From NCBI GenBank assembly GCA_012845835.1, contig JABAKD010000002.1, positions 19,614,629 through 19,678,628 of the forward strand: a stretch of DNA of 64,000 nt. Reading direction: 5' to 3'. The stretch is from Undaria pinnatifida (lineage: Eukaryota; Sar; Phaeophyceae; Laminariales; Alariaceae). The stretch's first letter is position 1; each line of letters begins with the position of its first letter. Shown piece by piece: positions 1 to 12,474 of this stretch. Below the pieces are notes generated by a model. The model did not search any database and was not told the DNA's origin. It was given only the letters and a program-made list of their open reading frames with translations. Both the position numbers and the translations under genes were made by a program.

Positions 1-745
1 GGGACTATAGAGTCCCATTAGTCTCCTATAGGGCTCCCATGGGCCTTCCATGGAGTTCCATGGGCCTCCCATGGGTTACCCATGGGATCACGAGGGTTTC
101 CCATGGGAACCTGTGGAGTATTTTAGGTCTCCATCGGGTTCCCGTGAGCTTCCGTAGGCTCCCGGTTTCCCCAGGGGCCTCCCATGGGTTACCCATGGGT
201 CTCGCATGGGTCTCCCATGGGTCTCCTAGGGGGCTCCCATGGGTAGCCTACGCCGGCGTGGAAGTGGACTATTAGTCCGAAATCCCTATACGTATTACCC
301 AGGGTCCTACATCTTTGTCTTGTTCAGTCAGCGAGGTGTATGTGGGGCTCCCATGGACTTCCATGGACTTCCATAGGTTGACAGTGGCAGCCCATGGGTG
401 CTAAAGAGTCGCTCATATGGGTTCCTCGTGGTTTGCCCATGGGCACCCACCGGCCTCCCATGCGTTACCCACGGGCCGCCCATGGGTCTCCCATGGCGTC
501 CCACGGGCCTCCTGGGGTCCCATGGGGTCCCATGGGCCTACCTTGAGCCTCCTATGATATGGGGCTCTCATGGATATCCCGTGGCCTCCCGTTAGTCTCC
601 CGTGGGGTTCCATGGGGCTCCTATGGGGTTCCCATGGGTCTCCTATGGGTTTCCGATGGGTCTTTCGTGGGTCTCCCATGGAGCCTCATGGGTCTCCCGT
701 GGGTCTCCCCATGGACTCGTATGGGACTCCCATGTGGACCACGAA
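1..745. repeat. Degenerate CCATGGG satellite
   Basis: This is an array of short units built around the palindrome CCATGG, most often reading GTCTCCCATGG, with a period near 10 to 11 bp and many substitutions and small indels. The open frames across it on both strands are by-products of the repeat and encode proline-, glycine- and serine-rich nonsense. The array decays at about position 740. The left end of the array lies outside the window. Confidence 0.85.
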
Positions 746-1199
746 ATAGCTTGCGATAAATTATATCAAATAATGTAGATCGTTGACCAAAATTGGTGTC
801 CCGCAAACACCCTAAACTATATACTCCCGAACTTCTTGACTGCTGTCGCGCACGGTAAATTACGGTGCATTTTGTGGCAGCAGGCCACGGACAGATACCG
901 ATACCTGCAAGTGATAATTAGTGGTATTTACTAGGGAACGAGTCTTGCTAAACCCGGTGGTATACGCTGTATTCCTTCAGAGTAGCAGAGTTTGGGGTTC
1001 TGTACCCGAACCTTGAAGCATGCACACCCGCGACTGGTGTTGCATCCCACTTGGGGCCAGGCAGAAATGGAGTAGAAACAATGCCACCTCTCGCTCTGTA
1101 GCGTAGGCTGGGGGTTCGCGAAAGGAAAACGCGTGACTGTAACACGTGCATACCCGTACAGACATTGTTGGCCTCCTTATATAATACCAGGCATATATA
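746..1199. other. Unassigned stretch
   Basis: No coding frame with splice signals, no repeat and no recognisable element was seen here. Base composition is mixed. Confidence 0.5.
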
Positions 1200-1372
1200 C
1201 AGGTATGTGCCAGCCAATACTGCCGACAGTATACCGGACACCGGCACTATTCGGTTAAGTACCGATACTGGTACTATTAATAGTATAGAGGGTTCCAGTC
1301 GTGCCAAGCGATTTCACCGGCAGTATACCGGCAATAGGCACTATTCAACCGGCACTAAAGAAAGGCAGACCC
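1200..1372 (+). repeat. Dispersed GCCGG/CACTAT repeat, copy 1
   Basis: The segment is rich in GGCACTAT and GCCGG words and includes the phrase GGTTCCAGTCGTGCCAAGCG. A clearly alignable direct copy lies at about 37,670-37,870. Shorter relatives with the same words occur near 12.3, 39.8, 42.6 and 44.8 kb. The open frame on the plus strand here is a shadow of the repeat. Confidence 0.75.
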
Positions 1373-4120
1373 TTACTCTACGTACCAGATATATACAGCA
1401 TGAACATACGTATATAGACACCTGGAACGAGCTACTCTCGTACTATATCATACTGGTACAAAGTGTACATCAGTAGTAAGTAGTACCTGGTAATATAACA
1501 TACCCCAACTACTATTATTGCAGCATCACTAGTGTAATAATACAATAGGCATATGACTTTCATCTCTGCGTTTACGAGCCTCAACCCCATTGGCCGAGGG
1601 ACCCCCCCTCGCCCCTCCTCGGCCCATCAACGGGCGAGGCGCGCGCGGCGGGAGTTCCCCTCGGGGATACCCCCAGTTCCGCAGTACCGGTTCAGCACGT
1701 CCAGTGACTACCATGTCATCATACTCATTATAAGAGTGAATGCAGATTCAATTACATGCTGAATTCATTGATTCTCGAACAGCACAAACCTACCGCACAA
1801 CATACATCAGCGTTCGGCGGCAAGGAAAGGAAGCAACATACAGCACAACAACCGCACCAACACGACATCCGCGACCATGTCGCCGACAAAACGCCACCCA
1901 CATACTGCACGACACACCACCCACCGACCAAGCCACCCACCCACCAACCCCACCCACCATGCTACAGCCGTACAGCAGCAAACGCATGCGTTGTTCCGTA
2001 CTCGAACTTTGCCAGAGCAGGCGGGTTATACAGCGAAGAAAACGAAATACTACAGCTATATTCCTAACTACTACTACGTGTGAACGCTCCCGTGCAAGCG
2101 GGGCAATTCGCCCTACTCTCAAAACAGTACACTTACAACTCTCCTCTCTACCGCTCGCCACCCGGCCCCTAGCGACCGCACGCCCGTACCACGCCCGCCC
2201 CACACATCAGCCCTCGGTGTTCCCGGCAACACAACGGCCGACGAGCCCCAACTCCGCGAGCGGGGGGCATGAAAGGCCATGTCAGCGACCGGGCTCCTCG
2301 CACTGCTGAACTCTCAACTTAAGTTGTTTCGTAAGGGATTATTTGTCAGATCCATCCGAACCCCTTGAATTTATTCAGCATTTTTGGAATCACCGAATCA
2401 CTCTGGATTTTTTCACGGCAAAAAAAATCGGTACAACCTACTCCGCTTAAAATTTCCAAGCTAACTCACAATTTACCAGCGATTATTTCTACGTGGAAAC
2501 CCTATCATATAAACAAACATAATTCGTCTCTCACCCTTCAGCGCTCTCGGCGCATGTCGTCATGCCGTCCGAATGCTTCTCCGGATTCAGCCAAGGTCTG
2601 GCTACTACCTTTCTTTGCCATTTGACCTTTTTTTCCCTACATATACTACGTTTCTTTCAGGTTTATTTATTTATTTCAACCCCGTTTTTCTTTCCATTTC
2701 CTTCCCGTCTAATTCTCGCCTATCCACGACACCACAGACAACCAGTTCTTCCCTACTATACACACTATCTGTATATTTGCGTTTAGTTTCGTCTTCCCAA
2801 TTCCTCAAGATGCAGTGTACCAATACACCTACCTTTACTGTACGTATGTCTGCGCGCAAATCACTCCCGACAAAACCCACAACCAATGGCATATGTTTCA
2901 GATACATGTCGCACCTCATCAACCTCCTGGTATACGGTCCGTTACTTTCCCCTCCTCTTAGTCTCGTCCTTTTTGCGCAACTATTATGGAGGGTGGGGCC
3001 GCCGATAGGCAACCCCGCCCAATCCTTGTACCAAATCAAATAGCAGCTCCACTTCCCACAGGCACGAAAGCATACACCCACGCACGAAACGACCGCCACC
3101 GACCCAACCAACCAACCAACCAACCGCCAACCGACCAGCCCATCCTACCACCAAACATTTCAACTAATATGTGCTGCAGCAGTACAGCAGTAGTCCAGCA
3201 GCACAGCAGTACGTACTAGTTGGTACGTACACCAGCAAACAGAGAGGATTGGCCCGTGCTTGATTTTTCATCTTGAAAACACAATCATGGGTACGTTGCA
3301 CCTCCAGCGGAGTACAATAACGTGTTCACCTATTCCCACCCATTCATCGACCCACAACCCACCCACGAATCGGTACCGGTACCGACTGCTGCATGCTGAA
3401 GATACACGTACCTGCGACTATAACGCCCACGACCAAAACAAAACACCCTCGGTGAGGTTTTACTACGGCGTGGTGGCCCGTTTGTAATAGAGTGTCAGTA
3501 TAGCTGGCAGTAGATTCGGTAAGATAGCTCGCAGAGTTATGGTCTATTGGCCACAAGAAAATTCTCTTGAACACAATGTTCTGAGTGGAGCGGACAACCC
3601 GTAGAATCTAGCTAGCTTATACCACAAGAGCGTTCTCGGCAATGGAACGTTCTTCCTCTGGACAAGATATATAGAAGTAAGCGCGTTGAGCGCTCATGGG
3701 AACATAGAACATCCAGGAGAACGTTCCTTGCACGTTCCATAGGTAAAGGTCCAGAAGAGGGCACAGCAGCAAGGCTGGGGTGAAGCATACTCTGTGAGCT
3801 TTACCCCACCCCCGTGCTCTCACTCCTCCTCCTCCTCCTCCTCCTCCTCCTCCTTTCCTGTCTCCTCGAGCTTCTCATGGCTCAATGCCAGTAGTAAGAA
3901 ATCTAAAAGAAGAACCGGTGCTGTCTCCAAGCGAAGCTGATATCCCTGCGTCTCTTCCCTCTCACCTTCCGGCACCACGACTCTTTCACACGTTTCAGTT
4001 AATTATTCGCCCAGACCATTATCTGGGGTGTTGAAAAAACGGAGGAAAGGCAGCTAGACTAGTCCAGGCTTGGCTGGTCCACAACTATTGCAACGATGTT
4101 CGAGCCGTGATCATTTTTAA
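1373..4120. other. Gene-poor DNA with simple-sequence patches
   Basis: A CCAC/CAAC-rich patch lies at about 1,780-1,970, a CAAC/ACCAACC patch at 3,080-3,150, and a (CTC)n microsatellite at about 3,826-3,854. A 189-codon stop-free plus frame at 1740-2309 comes from the Pro/Thr-rich patch and shows no domain or splice signals, so it is not called as a gene. Confidence 0.5.
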
Positions 4121-4124
4121 AAGT

Positions 4125-4205
4125 CCAGTTGAAAAGGATGCTGCTTGATCGTCGGACGTGTCTATGGTATAGGTCAATGTCGTGGGTTCGAGCCCCCCCG
4201 AGTGC
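4125..4205 (+). repeat. tRNA-like (pol III B-box) relic
   Basis: A perfect B-box-like word, GGGTTCGAGCCC, sits about 60 bases after a weak A-box-like stretch. It is followed by a small palindrome, CGAGT-GCAT-ACTCG. The cloverleaf cannot be completed, so this is more likely a degenerate tRNA-derived SINE or chance similarity than a tRNA gene. Confidence 0.3.
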
Positions 4206-4800
4206 ATACTCGTAAAAATTTGTGGGGACTTTTTCTTGTGCACAAATTGACTTGTGGAAAGCGCGGAATCATGAGTTAGTAACATGTTACACTCGATGAA
4301 AAAACGACGAGCAGTGGGATTACTGAACCCTATGCGCGATAAAAATTGAAGGCGAGAACCGGGGGGGAGAAGGGGCGACACCCGTGACCATCGCTTGTCC
4401 AGAAGCTGGAAAGTAGAAGTGCGAAAAAAAAAAGTTACAATAAAACACCCCAGCACGAGGCCCGCGCTTCCGTTGACCGGCAAACGGCCCAAACAGCAGC
4501 AAAGCAGACAGGCACCACAGCGACAGCACGCCTTTCACACCTATCAGGCACCAGGAACCTCTTCTAGTAGTGCTCCACCGAGTCTGGGACGAAAACGGCT
4601 ATTTTTTATACATTACCACCATGAATGCAACGTTTTCCGTGGATACCATCTACGAGCTTTTCGCTTGGCGCAGGCGAATAAGAAAAAAGAAAAAATGAGG
4701 CGCGCAAAGCGCGGCGATTTTTGCGCTTGTATCATTAAAAAATATATATATCACCAATGTGTATTAGTTCATCATAGTGATAGATATTATAAAAAATGAA

Positions 4801-6335
4801 AATACACTCCAGCTGTGAGATCGAAGATTTCGTCGAAACTCATCTTTGCAAGCTGTGTGTGATACTCCGATCGCGCGCATTACGAGTTGTGTGTCCTCAT
4901 TAAGGATATAGGTCGGCGACTCCCCTTACAACTACAGTGTAGCTATCAGGGTCAACAGGGTGATTTTAGTCAGTCTGTGCGCGGAAACTATAAAACCCGT
5001 TTCTGAGGGGGACAAAATCTGACAGCTATGGAGGGAAATGTATCCTTTCATCAAGTGAATCTTGTAAGTCGAATAACCGGTGAGGGGGGGGGGGCGGAGT
5101 TTTGAAGGACGTGGGGGCCTGGTTTTGATCAAAAGCGAGCGGGTTTGGAGGGGGGGGGGGGGGGGGGGGGGAAGGGGGGGCAATTTGTGCATGTAAGCTA
5201 TAAATCCTTTCAAGGGGATAAATCTGACGGTTTTGGCACCAGTTTATTATTGGGGTGGGGGGGGGGGGGGTTGAGGCGGGGGGGGGGGCGTGTGGGGCAG
5301 CTCAATATGTATGTGCGTTATTATAATAAAACTTCTAAGCAATTAATATCACGTCATTATCTTTCTAGTCATCCATGACGTAGCTTTCATTCATCCCCCC
5401 CTCCCCCCCTCCAACGCCCCCTCCTTCCCCACACCCCGCACGATCGCCTAGACCAAGCACCGCGTGTATAGCAAGCCCCTACATATATGATTAATACGCG
5501 CGATCGGAGGATCACACACAATATTGCGAAGATCATTGTCGACTAAATCCTTGATCTCATAGCTGGGGTGTATTTTAATATTATGTGTGACCTTAACCTC
5601 TTGAAAACTCTTCCCCCCCCCCCCCCCTTTTTTCCCTCGATTTCTCTTGCTTAAACGCCCCACCTAATGTCGAAATCCGCCAGAGTAATGAACACTTCCA
5701 CGCCCTGGATATCGCCTCGTTATCGTTTTAAAGCCGTCCATGCCGCTGCTGCAATTCCCACCTACCCCCGCCCCCAACGCCCCCTCCTTCCCCACCACCC
5801 GCACCATCGCCTAGATCTAGCACCACGCGTATAGCAAATCCCTACATATATTCGACCTAAAGCCCTCCCCCCCCGCCCCCCGCCCCCCCCCGGCACATCC
5901 TCCCCCCCCTCCCCCACTAGAAGGATTTATAGTTTCTCCACGCACAAATTGACCTGCCCCACCCGTCCCCTCCCCCCCCTCCCCTCCTCCCGCCCCGTTT
6001 TGATCAAAATCAGGCCCCCACGTCCTTAAAAACGCCGCCCTCCCCTCACCGGTTATTCGACTTACAGTATTCACTTGATAAACTGATGCATTCCCTTCCA
6101 CAGCTGTCAGACTTTGCCCCCCTCAGTAACGGGTTTTGTAGTTTCCGCCCACAGACTGCCTAACATCACCCTGTTGACCCTGATAGATACACTGTAGTTG
6201 CAAGGGGAGTCGCTGACCTATATCCTTAGTCTAATGAGGACACACAACCCGTAATACGCGCGATCGGAGTATCACACACAGCTTGCGACAAGATGAGTTT
6301 CGACAAAATATTCGATCTCACAGCTGGAGTGTATT
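4801..6335. mobile_element. Foldback element with long terminal inverted repeats
   Basis: The outer ends are exact inverted partners: AATACACTCCAG at 4801 and CTGGAGTGTATT ending at 6335. The arms, roughly 4801-5140 and 5990-6335, stay alignable inward through landmarks such as GTTTTGATCAAAA. The middle holds long poly-G and poly-C runs. Inside are two partial direct copies (about 5395-5490 and 5764-5850) that share CCCCCTCCTTCCCCAC and a TATAGCAA..CCCTACATATAT phrase, plus a further internal end-like copy near 5,515-5,585. No transposase frame is present, so it looks like a non-autonomous foldback or MITE-like element. A related piece lies at 40,437-40,540. Confidence 0.8.
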
Positions 6336-7592
6336 TTTATTTTTATAATACACTCTGGCTGTTATTCTGTGCTTTGTAACAAAACCTTTCTTCCTACATT
6401 CCGCTCTACTTGGATGATAACAACAGCAGACTAAAGGTACGCAGAATGGCTTCACAATGCTAAGATACGGCCTCGAAAGGCCTACAGGTATCCGAATTTG
6501 AGATCATTTGGATGGGTTTCGTATGATAAGGTTGGCGTTTTATATTCGGTAAAGTTAGGAAGTAGATCGGAGGCACGTGCCTCCGATCTCAGAAGCTATC
6601 CCGGGCTCTGGTGGAAACGAATAAAGCTACATCTCTACGAAGGAACGAAAGTGAGTACTCTCCGAGGACCTGCTCAATTGGCAGACCTGCAGGGGACGCT
6701 CTGTGTCTTCCACCTTTAATTTAACATGTGGCGTCGACGGCAGGACAGAAAGACAACACTACACCTACGATAATTACAACCCACCTATTATTGGCCATGT
6801 CATGTGATAATATCATGCTTACTATAACCCCCGCCCTCTATACTGACCATATATATAGCAACATATAATTATATGATGCTTACTATAATATCTACCCTCC
6901 ATGCGGGCTTTATAGTATCAGTGCACAGAATGATTATTATGGAAATCGCCCTGGGTTGACGCTGACAACATCCTGGTGGGAGTCACCGACCTATATCTTT
7001 CATGAGGATCAAACATATTACACGCGCGAACGACCTTCCTTAAATTTTGCGCAACTACTGTATATTAGTGAATCATGGATGTACCACGCAGCTTGCAAAG
7101 TTGATTTTCAACTATTCAATCGGTCGAACTCACAGCTGACGTTTTTCAATTTTTATAAAATATAAAAATTGAAAAAGTTCTGATATCATATTTAACAAAC
7201 ATACCGGGGAACGTGTGGAGACGTTGTTCCAAGTTTTTTAATGGTGCATCCAAAGTTCAACCAAGTCTTCTGCCGTCGAACCAAGTATCTATCACACATA
7301 CCGGGTATGAGTACATGCATCGAGGTGGCACTATCGTTTTTTTTGTAGGTGCATCTTTGTCGACCTAGCGTAGATCCTCTTCAGCGTGGTGTGTCGTAGA
7401 CAACCAAGCCTCCACCCTCACTCCACGTCGAGCCCCCACAGGGCAGGAAGTAATTCGCGCTGCGAGAAAACCCCAGGGCTCTTCCAGCCGAAACAGCCAT
7501 AGTCTAATACCAGGTAATCTACTTGCAATCACCCCTGGGGAGCAAAGAGGTACTACTTAAAGTAAGTAAGTACCCTGCAATCTCCTGTTGGC
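6336..7592. other. Unassigned stretch upstream of the HSF-type exons
   Basis: A copy of the dispersed 'GCAGCTTGCAAAG' element end lies at 7082-7165, with a terminal inverted pair of AATTTTTATA and TATAAAAATT. The sequence just before it, about 7052-7072, resembles an unoccupied version of the insertion site of the element at 59,636-60,741. No gene was recognised before 7593. Confidence 0.55.
7082..7165 (+). repeat. Dispersed element end (family E), copy
   Basis: Member of a family whose core reads GCAGCTTGCAAAG, then about 30 variable bases, then TCGAACTCACAGCTGACGT. It ends in an AT-rich tail. Confidence 0.7.
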
Positions 7593-7869
7593 ATGGAGCG
7601 GGGCACATCCATGAAGAGCGCCGTCCCTACTGGTGGCAGCGGCGAGAGCGGCAGCCGTCGCTCCCGCGGCGGTGGCGGAGGTTCGGGGAGTGTGACTGCG
7701 GCAAGTTCGCGCCGGGAGCAGCAGCGCAGGCTTGAATCTTGCGAGCCTGCAGAGATACACAAGCGCAACAAGAAGATATCGCACACGAAGCAGCTGCCTC
7801 CACCGAAGTTTCTCAAGGGGCTTGTGCAGGCGGTGACGGACCGGAGCGATGTCATAAACTTCAAGGACG
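7593..7869 (+). CDS. HSF-type gene, exon 1
   Basis: 277 bases starting at ATG and ending in phase 1 at a GTGAGA donor. It encodes the Arg/Gly/Ser-rich N-terminus and the first part of the DNA-binding domain. The intron that follows is 616 bp. Confidence 0.75.
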
Positions 7870-8580
7870 GTGAGAGACGGGGAAGGACGATAGCGGTATG
7901 GTCCCCTCAGAGTCGGGGCGATGCATAGTGAGCGATGAGATGCGCGACCCTCGCGATGCTCTGGTCTGCTACAGTAGTACAGTATTGAATAGTCTATTAG
8001 TATAGATTCGCCACACATGAATAAAATAAGATCCATATGGCCAACGCCTCGTCTCCAGCCCAGGTAGTTTTTTGTGAGCCTTTTCAACTCGATGTATCGT
8101 AGGATAGCTTCGTCGTGATGACTGGCTCGATACCTGTGGGGGTCGTATCAACACCCGTTGCCTCCCATTTGCTGCTTGCTGGTGTTCGATCAATGAAGAC
8201 GAACGCGAGCATAGCAAGCCGTATGATATATATGCGTAAGAAATGCTGTATCATAGTTTACCCTTGGTGCCGTTTGCGAGAAATAATAAATGTGTTACCC
8301 CCTGGTATTTCAGGCACGAACCAATCCACCACTCATTTCGTGTCTCCACATCCCCATACAAAAGATCCGTTTTTTCATTAAGCTTCGCTACCACTCGTCC
8401 CGACGAGGTGCTCGCTTCTTCGTGCGTGTAGGTTTGTATCCTTATGGCGGGGCGTTCGCTTTGCCCCCTTATCACATTATGGCAGGGAGCGTGACGGTCA
8501 AGGATCATGCAGTCCTCGTGTCGGAAGTGCTACCCAGATTTTTCAAGGCATCGACGACTCTCAGGTCTTTTTTGCGCCAG
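7593..8580 (+). CDS. Heat-shock-factor-type DNA-binding protein, first two exons (partial)
   Basis: The two exons join in phase. Exon 1 is 7593-7869, starts at ATG and ends before GTGAGA. Exon 2 is 8486-8580, follows a pyrimidine-rich tract ending GGCAG and stops before GTGACT. The joined 123 codons have a Ser/Gly/Arg-rich N-terminus, residues 1-66. From residue 68 they show the start of an HSF-type winged helix-turn-helix: PPPKFLKGLVQA, DVINFKDGSVTVKDH, then the recognition-helix region EVLPRFFKASTTLRSFLRQ. This matches the family pattern of an FL..L start, a VLP..F stretch and a SF.RQ end. In the family the next residues are usually L..YGF; that exon was not found downstream, so the gene is either incomplete here or has a distant third exon. 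HSF-type proteins are nuclear transcription factors. The family assignment is strong from the motifs. Whether the gene is intact is unknown. Confidence 0.75.
8486..8580 (+). CDS. HSF-type gene, exon 2
   Basis: 95 bases after a CT-rich tract ending GGCAG. It contributes 31 whole codons and closes the split glycine codon from exon 1. It ends in phase 0 right after the SFLRQ motif at a GTGACT donor. An intron near this point of the DNA-binding domain is also known in plant HSF genes. Confidence 0.75.
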
Positions 8581-10554
8581 GTGACTCCGGTGATACTGCT
8601 GTAATCCACGCTGAACTATAACCACTGACTGGTAGTAAAGCTCCATCTAATTCCCGCACAGCACTCCACGCATTTGTGTGCGGTAGCGCGTGTAATAATG
8701 CTGTACTGCTGTACTTGTCAGCATGAGCGCCGCACGCTGTCTATTTCTATCTGGGCGACGTAAGGGGCACGGCGTGGAGAGTCGGACATAATGCTTCCGC
8801 GTACACACAACATAACACACCTCCTGGGGCGAATTTCCCAGCGAATTTTCCAGACGGTGTTCTTGAAAGGGGGACGCACACGACAAAACTGACTGTTTTG
8901 GAAGTATCTCGTCGAGATATATGTAGAAAGATACATCGATGGGCGGTTGGTTTGCGCTCTCCACGTTGTTGACAAAATCAGCTTCGAAATTCGTCCGAGG
9001 GGTGATAGAGTGTGTAATACGGACGGTATCTGTATCACATACATGACATGACACGCGGGGTCCGGTGCGATTTCAACCTGTGCAACATAGTTCACCGAAC
9101 CGGTGCACCGGTAGAATAAACCCGTCGTCCACCGCAAAATGAGAGTCGACAGCAACATACCACATGTTGTATGCACGTGTAATGAACGGCATTTTTTTTC
9201 CTGGCGTAGGCTAAACAAGTTTGTTGTGTGTCTATCATCTATGGCGCATTTTGGTTGGTCCCGTTGGATTTTGTTTTTTGGTTTGGCGGTCAGCCGAGGA
9301 CGAGCAAGCCTATAGGTAGGCTCTCTGCATCTTTGCGTAATTGAGTGGTCATTAGACTGTGGACGGTGAGTTCGATGGGAGAACCCCACGAGTGCGGTTA
9401 GCATTCAAGATATCTTATGACACACGCTGTACACTACCTGATACATCATCCGTGAGCACGGGATATCGTAGATTGTGGCAGTGAGCTTCAATGAATATGA
9501 GATCAACACACAACACGCATAATCATAGTCTAGACTATACATACCAAACTGGCGCGCGAAAATCAGTAATCATAAATCGTCTGGGATCGTTATTGTTCGA
9601 CAAACGACAGAGCAGAATGGGATGAACGGCCGCGGGTGATGGGCGCATCCTTAAATTCGCTGTCTCCTTTAATTAATTGCCTATGACTAGTCTATATACT
9701 AGGCCATATAGACTAGGCTATATATGGAAATTAGCGCTTAACCTCTTTGAAACTACACCCACAGTTTTGGAGACAACCTACTTGGAATCTGAGTCATATT
9801 TTTTCCAGTAGGAAAAGCGCTGAAAAACAGCCGCAATAATTACCCCACGCTATTCCCAAGTGGTTTGCCCCCATACGTGGGTGCAGTTCTTAAGATATAG
9901 TCTAGCCTAGGTCTAGACTTGAATAATACAAGTACTGCTGTCTGATTTTTTTCTTCTTGCCGTCGCTGTTGTAGTCCATACCTAGGTATTCGTACACATA
10001 CCTATGGTTATTCCTAGGTGTGCCGCGCTATGTGCGGGCGGTAGTACGGCAGAACATGTCTACGTGAATGTCTGGAGCACCGCTACCAAGTACCATTGGG
10101 AGGGAGGGGCGTATCAAATGCCACCAAGCATGTACCATAATAATAGGGATTCATTTTTTATAATAGAAATGGAGGGGTGTATCAAATACGCCTCATGCTT
10201 CGCCAGTTTGTTGTACGCGAGGTGGAAGTGCGCAGATTTGCGCGTGTAGCGTAGGACGCTATTATAGAGTCAGCATTGAGGGAAAGAAGGGCAGGATATG
10301 CAATTAATTCTCTCAAAGAGAGGATGAGAGCGCACGATAACCCAGAATCGCTGAATCCACACTATTAGTAGTACCCGGTAGTCAATATTCGATTCAAAAG
10401 GACACGTCAATAATATTAAAAAAAGTGAGGTACAGCAGTAGTCATGAATCAGCTCTCACTCACAAAAATAAAAATGGAGGAGCAAAAAAATCAAAAACAC
10501 TGGGTGCGGAGGGCACTCCATTACAGCACTCAATCTACCCTCACCCAACCAATC

Positions 10555-10571
10555 TACTGCTACTACTACTA

Positions 10572-10616
<45 letters not shown>

Positions 10617-10650
10617 TACCGCTGCTGCTACTGCTGCTACTACTACAGTA
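10555..10650. repeat. (CTA)n trinucleotide microsatellite
   Basis: CTA repeats with interruptions and a CTG-rich tail. On the plus strand it would read as a tyrosine or threonine run, which is not coding evidence. Confidence 0.95.
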
Positions 10651-11270
10651 GTTGTACTGGCATTAAACAGACCCTAACCCCCATACACCGAGTTGGGGTT
10701 GGGGGGGTACCCCCGTTTTCGCTACAATGCTGGCTTGGCTTGGCGTGACAAACAATCATATACATTATGGCGGTACACTTCGTATATCGCGAAATCAAAA
10801 AGTACAAACGCGTAGGACGGACAAAGGAATGCGCTAGCCAATTGCGCGTGCGCCCCCGAGCCACCGAAGTAAAAGGCCCGAAAAATGACTCAAAGGGCGT
10901 CACTATTAATAGTACATTACTACCACCGCAGTAGTATTGGTCATAAAGCCCTTAATTGAAGTGACTATTATTAATAGTATAAACAATGTAAACATAATGA
11001 TAATGTAAGAATTTAAATAATGAATCCCCTTATTAAGTGACTATTACCATAAGTGACTTAGTATTATTAGTATCCCCCTATATAGTATGATACCGTAGCC
11101 TTGGTTATAAAGCCGTTGACAACAACAACAGCAGTGAGCAATCATCCTTCGCACGAGTGGCCTTGAGCCGCTGATATAAGATGCCCTAAGACTGTTCCCC
11201 CTATCTGTGCCAAGAAAGTAGGCACAAGGTTCACAAGTCCGCCTCACGACTATTATTAACAGTTCTTAGT

Positions 11271-11450
11271 AGAATGCAGCTCACCCAATATGCGATTCCC
11301 CGAATACCTCACGGCGATTTGCACTTGGTGTACGTGATGTCTGCCTGATCGGTGGAAACCCGACGTGCCCCGTCCCGGCATAGTAGGGATGCGAGGGTCT
11401 GTGGTCATACGACTACGGCCATGCATGAAATGAGCACCCCCCCCCCCCCC
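11271..11450 (+). repeat. Dispersed repeat, partner inverted at 32,345-32,525
   Basis: The segment contains GGGATGCGAGGGTCT and CATACGACTACGGCCATGCA and ends in a poly-C run. The same string of phrases appears in reverse orientation at 32,345-32,525, so the two are copies of one element inserted in opposite directions. Confidence 0.8.
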
Positions 11451-12474
11451 TACGGTGATTACGCCACCGCTACCGTACCCTTGGTCCCATGATGATCTTA
11501 CCCCGGCTTCCTTGTCACCCCCACGCTCCCTGCTCGTTGTTGGCTCGTACGCTATTATATAGCTGAACTACTTCGCCTTCAAGAAGGTCGGCGGGAAAGG
11601 CGCAAAGCAGGTCAGTGAGGGGCGGAATGTTGTGGCGCAAAATTATGACAAGAAGAGGAGTTAAGTATACTGTAACAAAATTGTTGAAGGTGACGCATCG
11701 GTTAGGAGTCAAAAGAGCTAGTTACAAGGGAGATTACCATGTTAATATTTTTTGGTGAGGTATTCAGTCTGACTGGCAACTTTTGCCTGGTGGTCTGAAG
11801 TAATATATCATGGATTTCCTTCTGCATGTGAATTGTATGATTAGAACAAGCGCTACGCTTTGTCAGATGGGAAATTGACTACACATACATACTAATATTA
11901 TCTGGATAGGCCGAAAAGGGTACAGCAGCTGGGAATGGAACTTTTTTTTAGCTACGAACGTCTAACTTTGAAAAGGATCTAGGTTGTTGCGAAATATTTG
12001 TGGGAGCCCACGATAGACGCGTTCGAGCAAAAACGTGACGAGTGCATTCATTTACAATGTATTCTTGGTACTCTAAACTACTGCATGCTGTGCTTTAAAA
12101 AGCCGATTCTATTGGCGCCCATTTTGGCCATCAAATAGCTTCCTCTGTAGATATCGTGCATATCTATGCCGTGGTCCTCTCCCGTTTTTATCGCATCCAG
12201 TTAGTTGAATAACTTACTACGTGTATTATTGTGCTTTGCAGTCATAATAATTTAAAGCTACTACTACTTACTGTAGTCCAGAGGCACATACACTGGAGGA
12301 TTCCCAATAGTGCCGGTATATGCCAGCCCAATATACCGACCGTACAGTAATAATGAGGGCACCGCAGCTATTGGGAATTGACTAAGCCTACGGTATTGTC
12401 GTATCATCCCCCCAATTTTACTACAGTCGTGTTTAAGCATTCACACGACGAGTGACTTTGTACCTCACTGACAA

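Larger units (their letters stand above)
8581..12474. other. Unassigned, repeat-bearing DNA
   Basis: No third HSF exon was found. The region has a (CTA)n microsatellite at about 10,555-10,650, AT-rich palindromic patches near 9,690-9,730 and 10,900-11,050, a poly-C run near 11,437-11,450, and a dispersed repeat at 11,271-11,450. A 228-codon stop-free minus frame at 8718-9404 has no recognisable domain. Confidence 0.5.

Noticed and set aside
1-745. Several overlapping open frames rich in Gly, Pro, Trp and Ser
   Set aside because: They are translations of the CCATGGG satellite in several frames and on both strands.
8718-9404. 228-codon stop-free minus frame
   Set aside because: No domain, splice context or start context, and unusual Arg/Thr/Pro/Cys-rich composition. 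A second overlapping minus frame is equally plausible.
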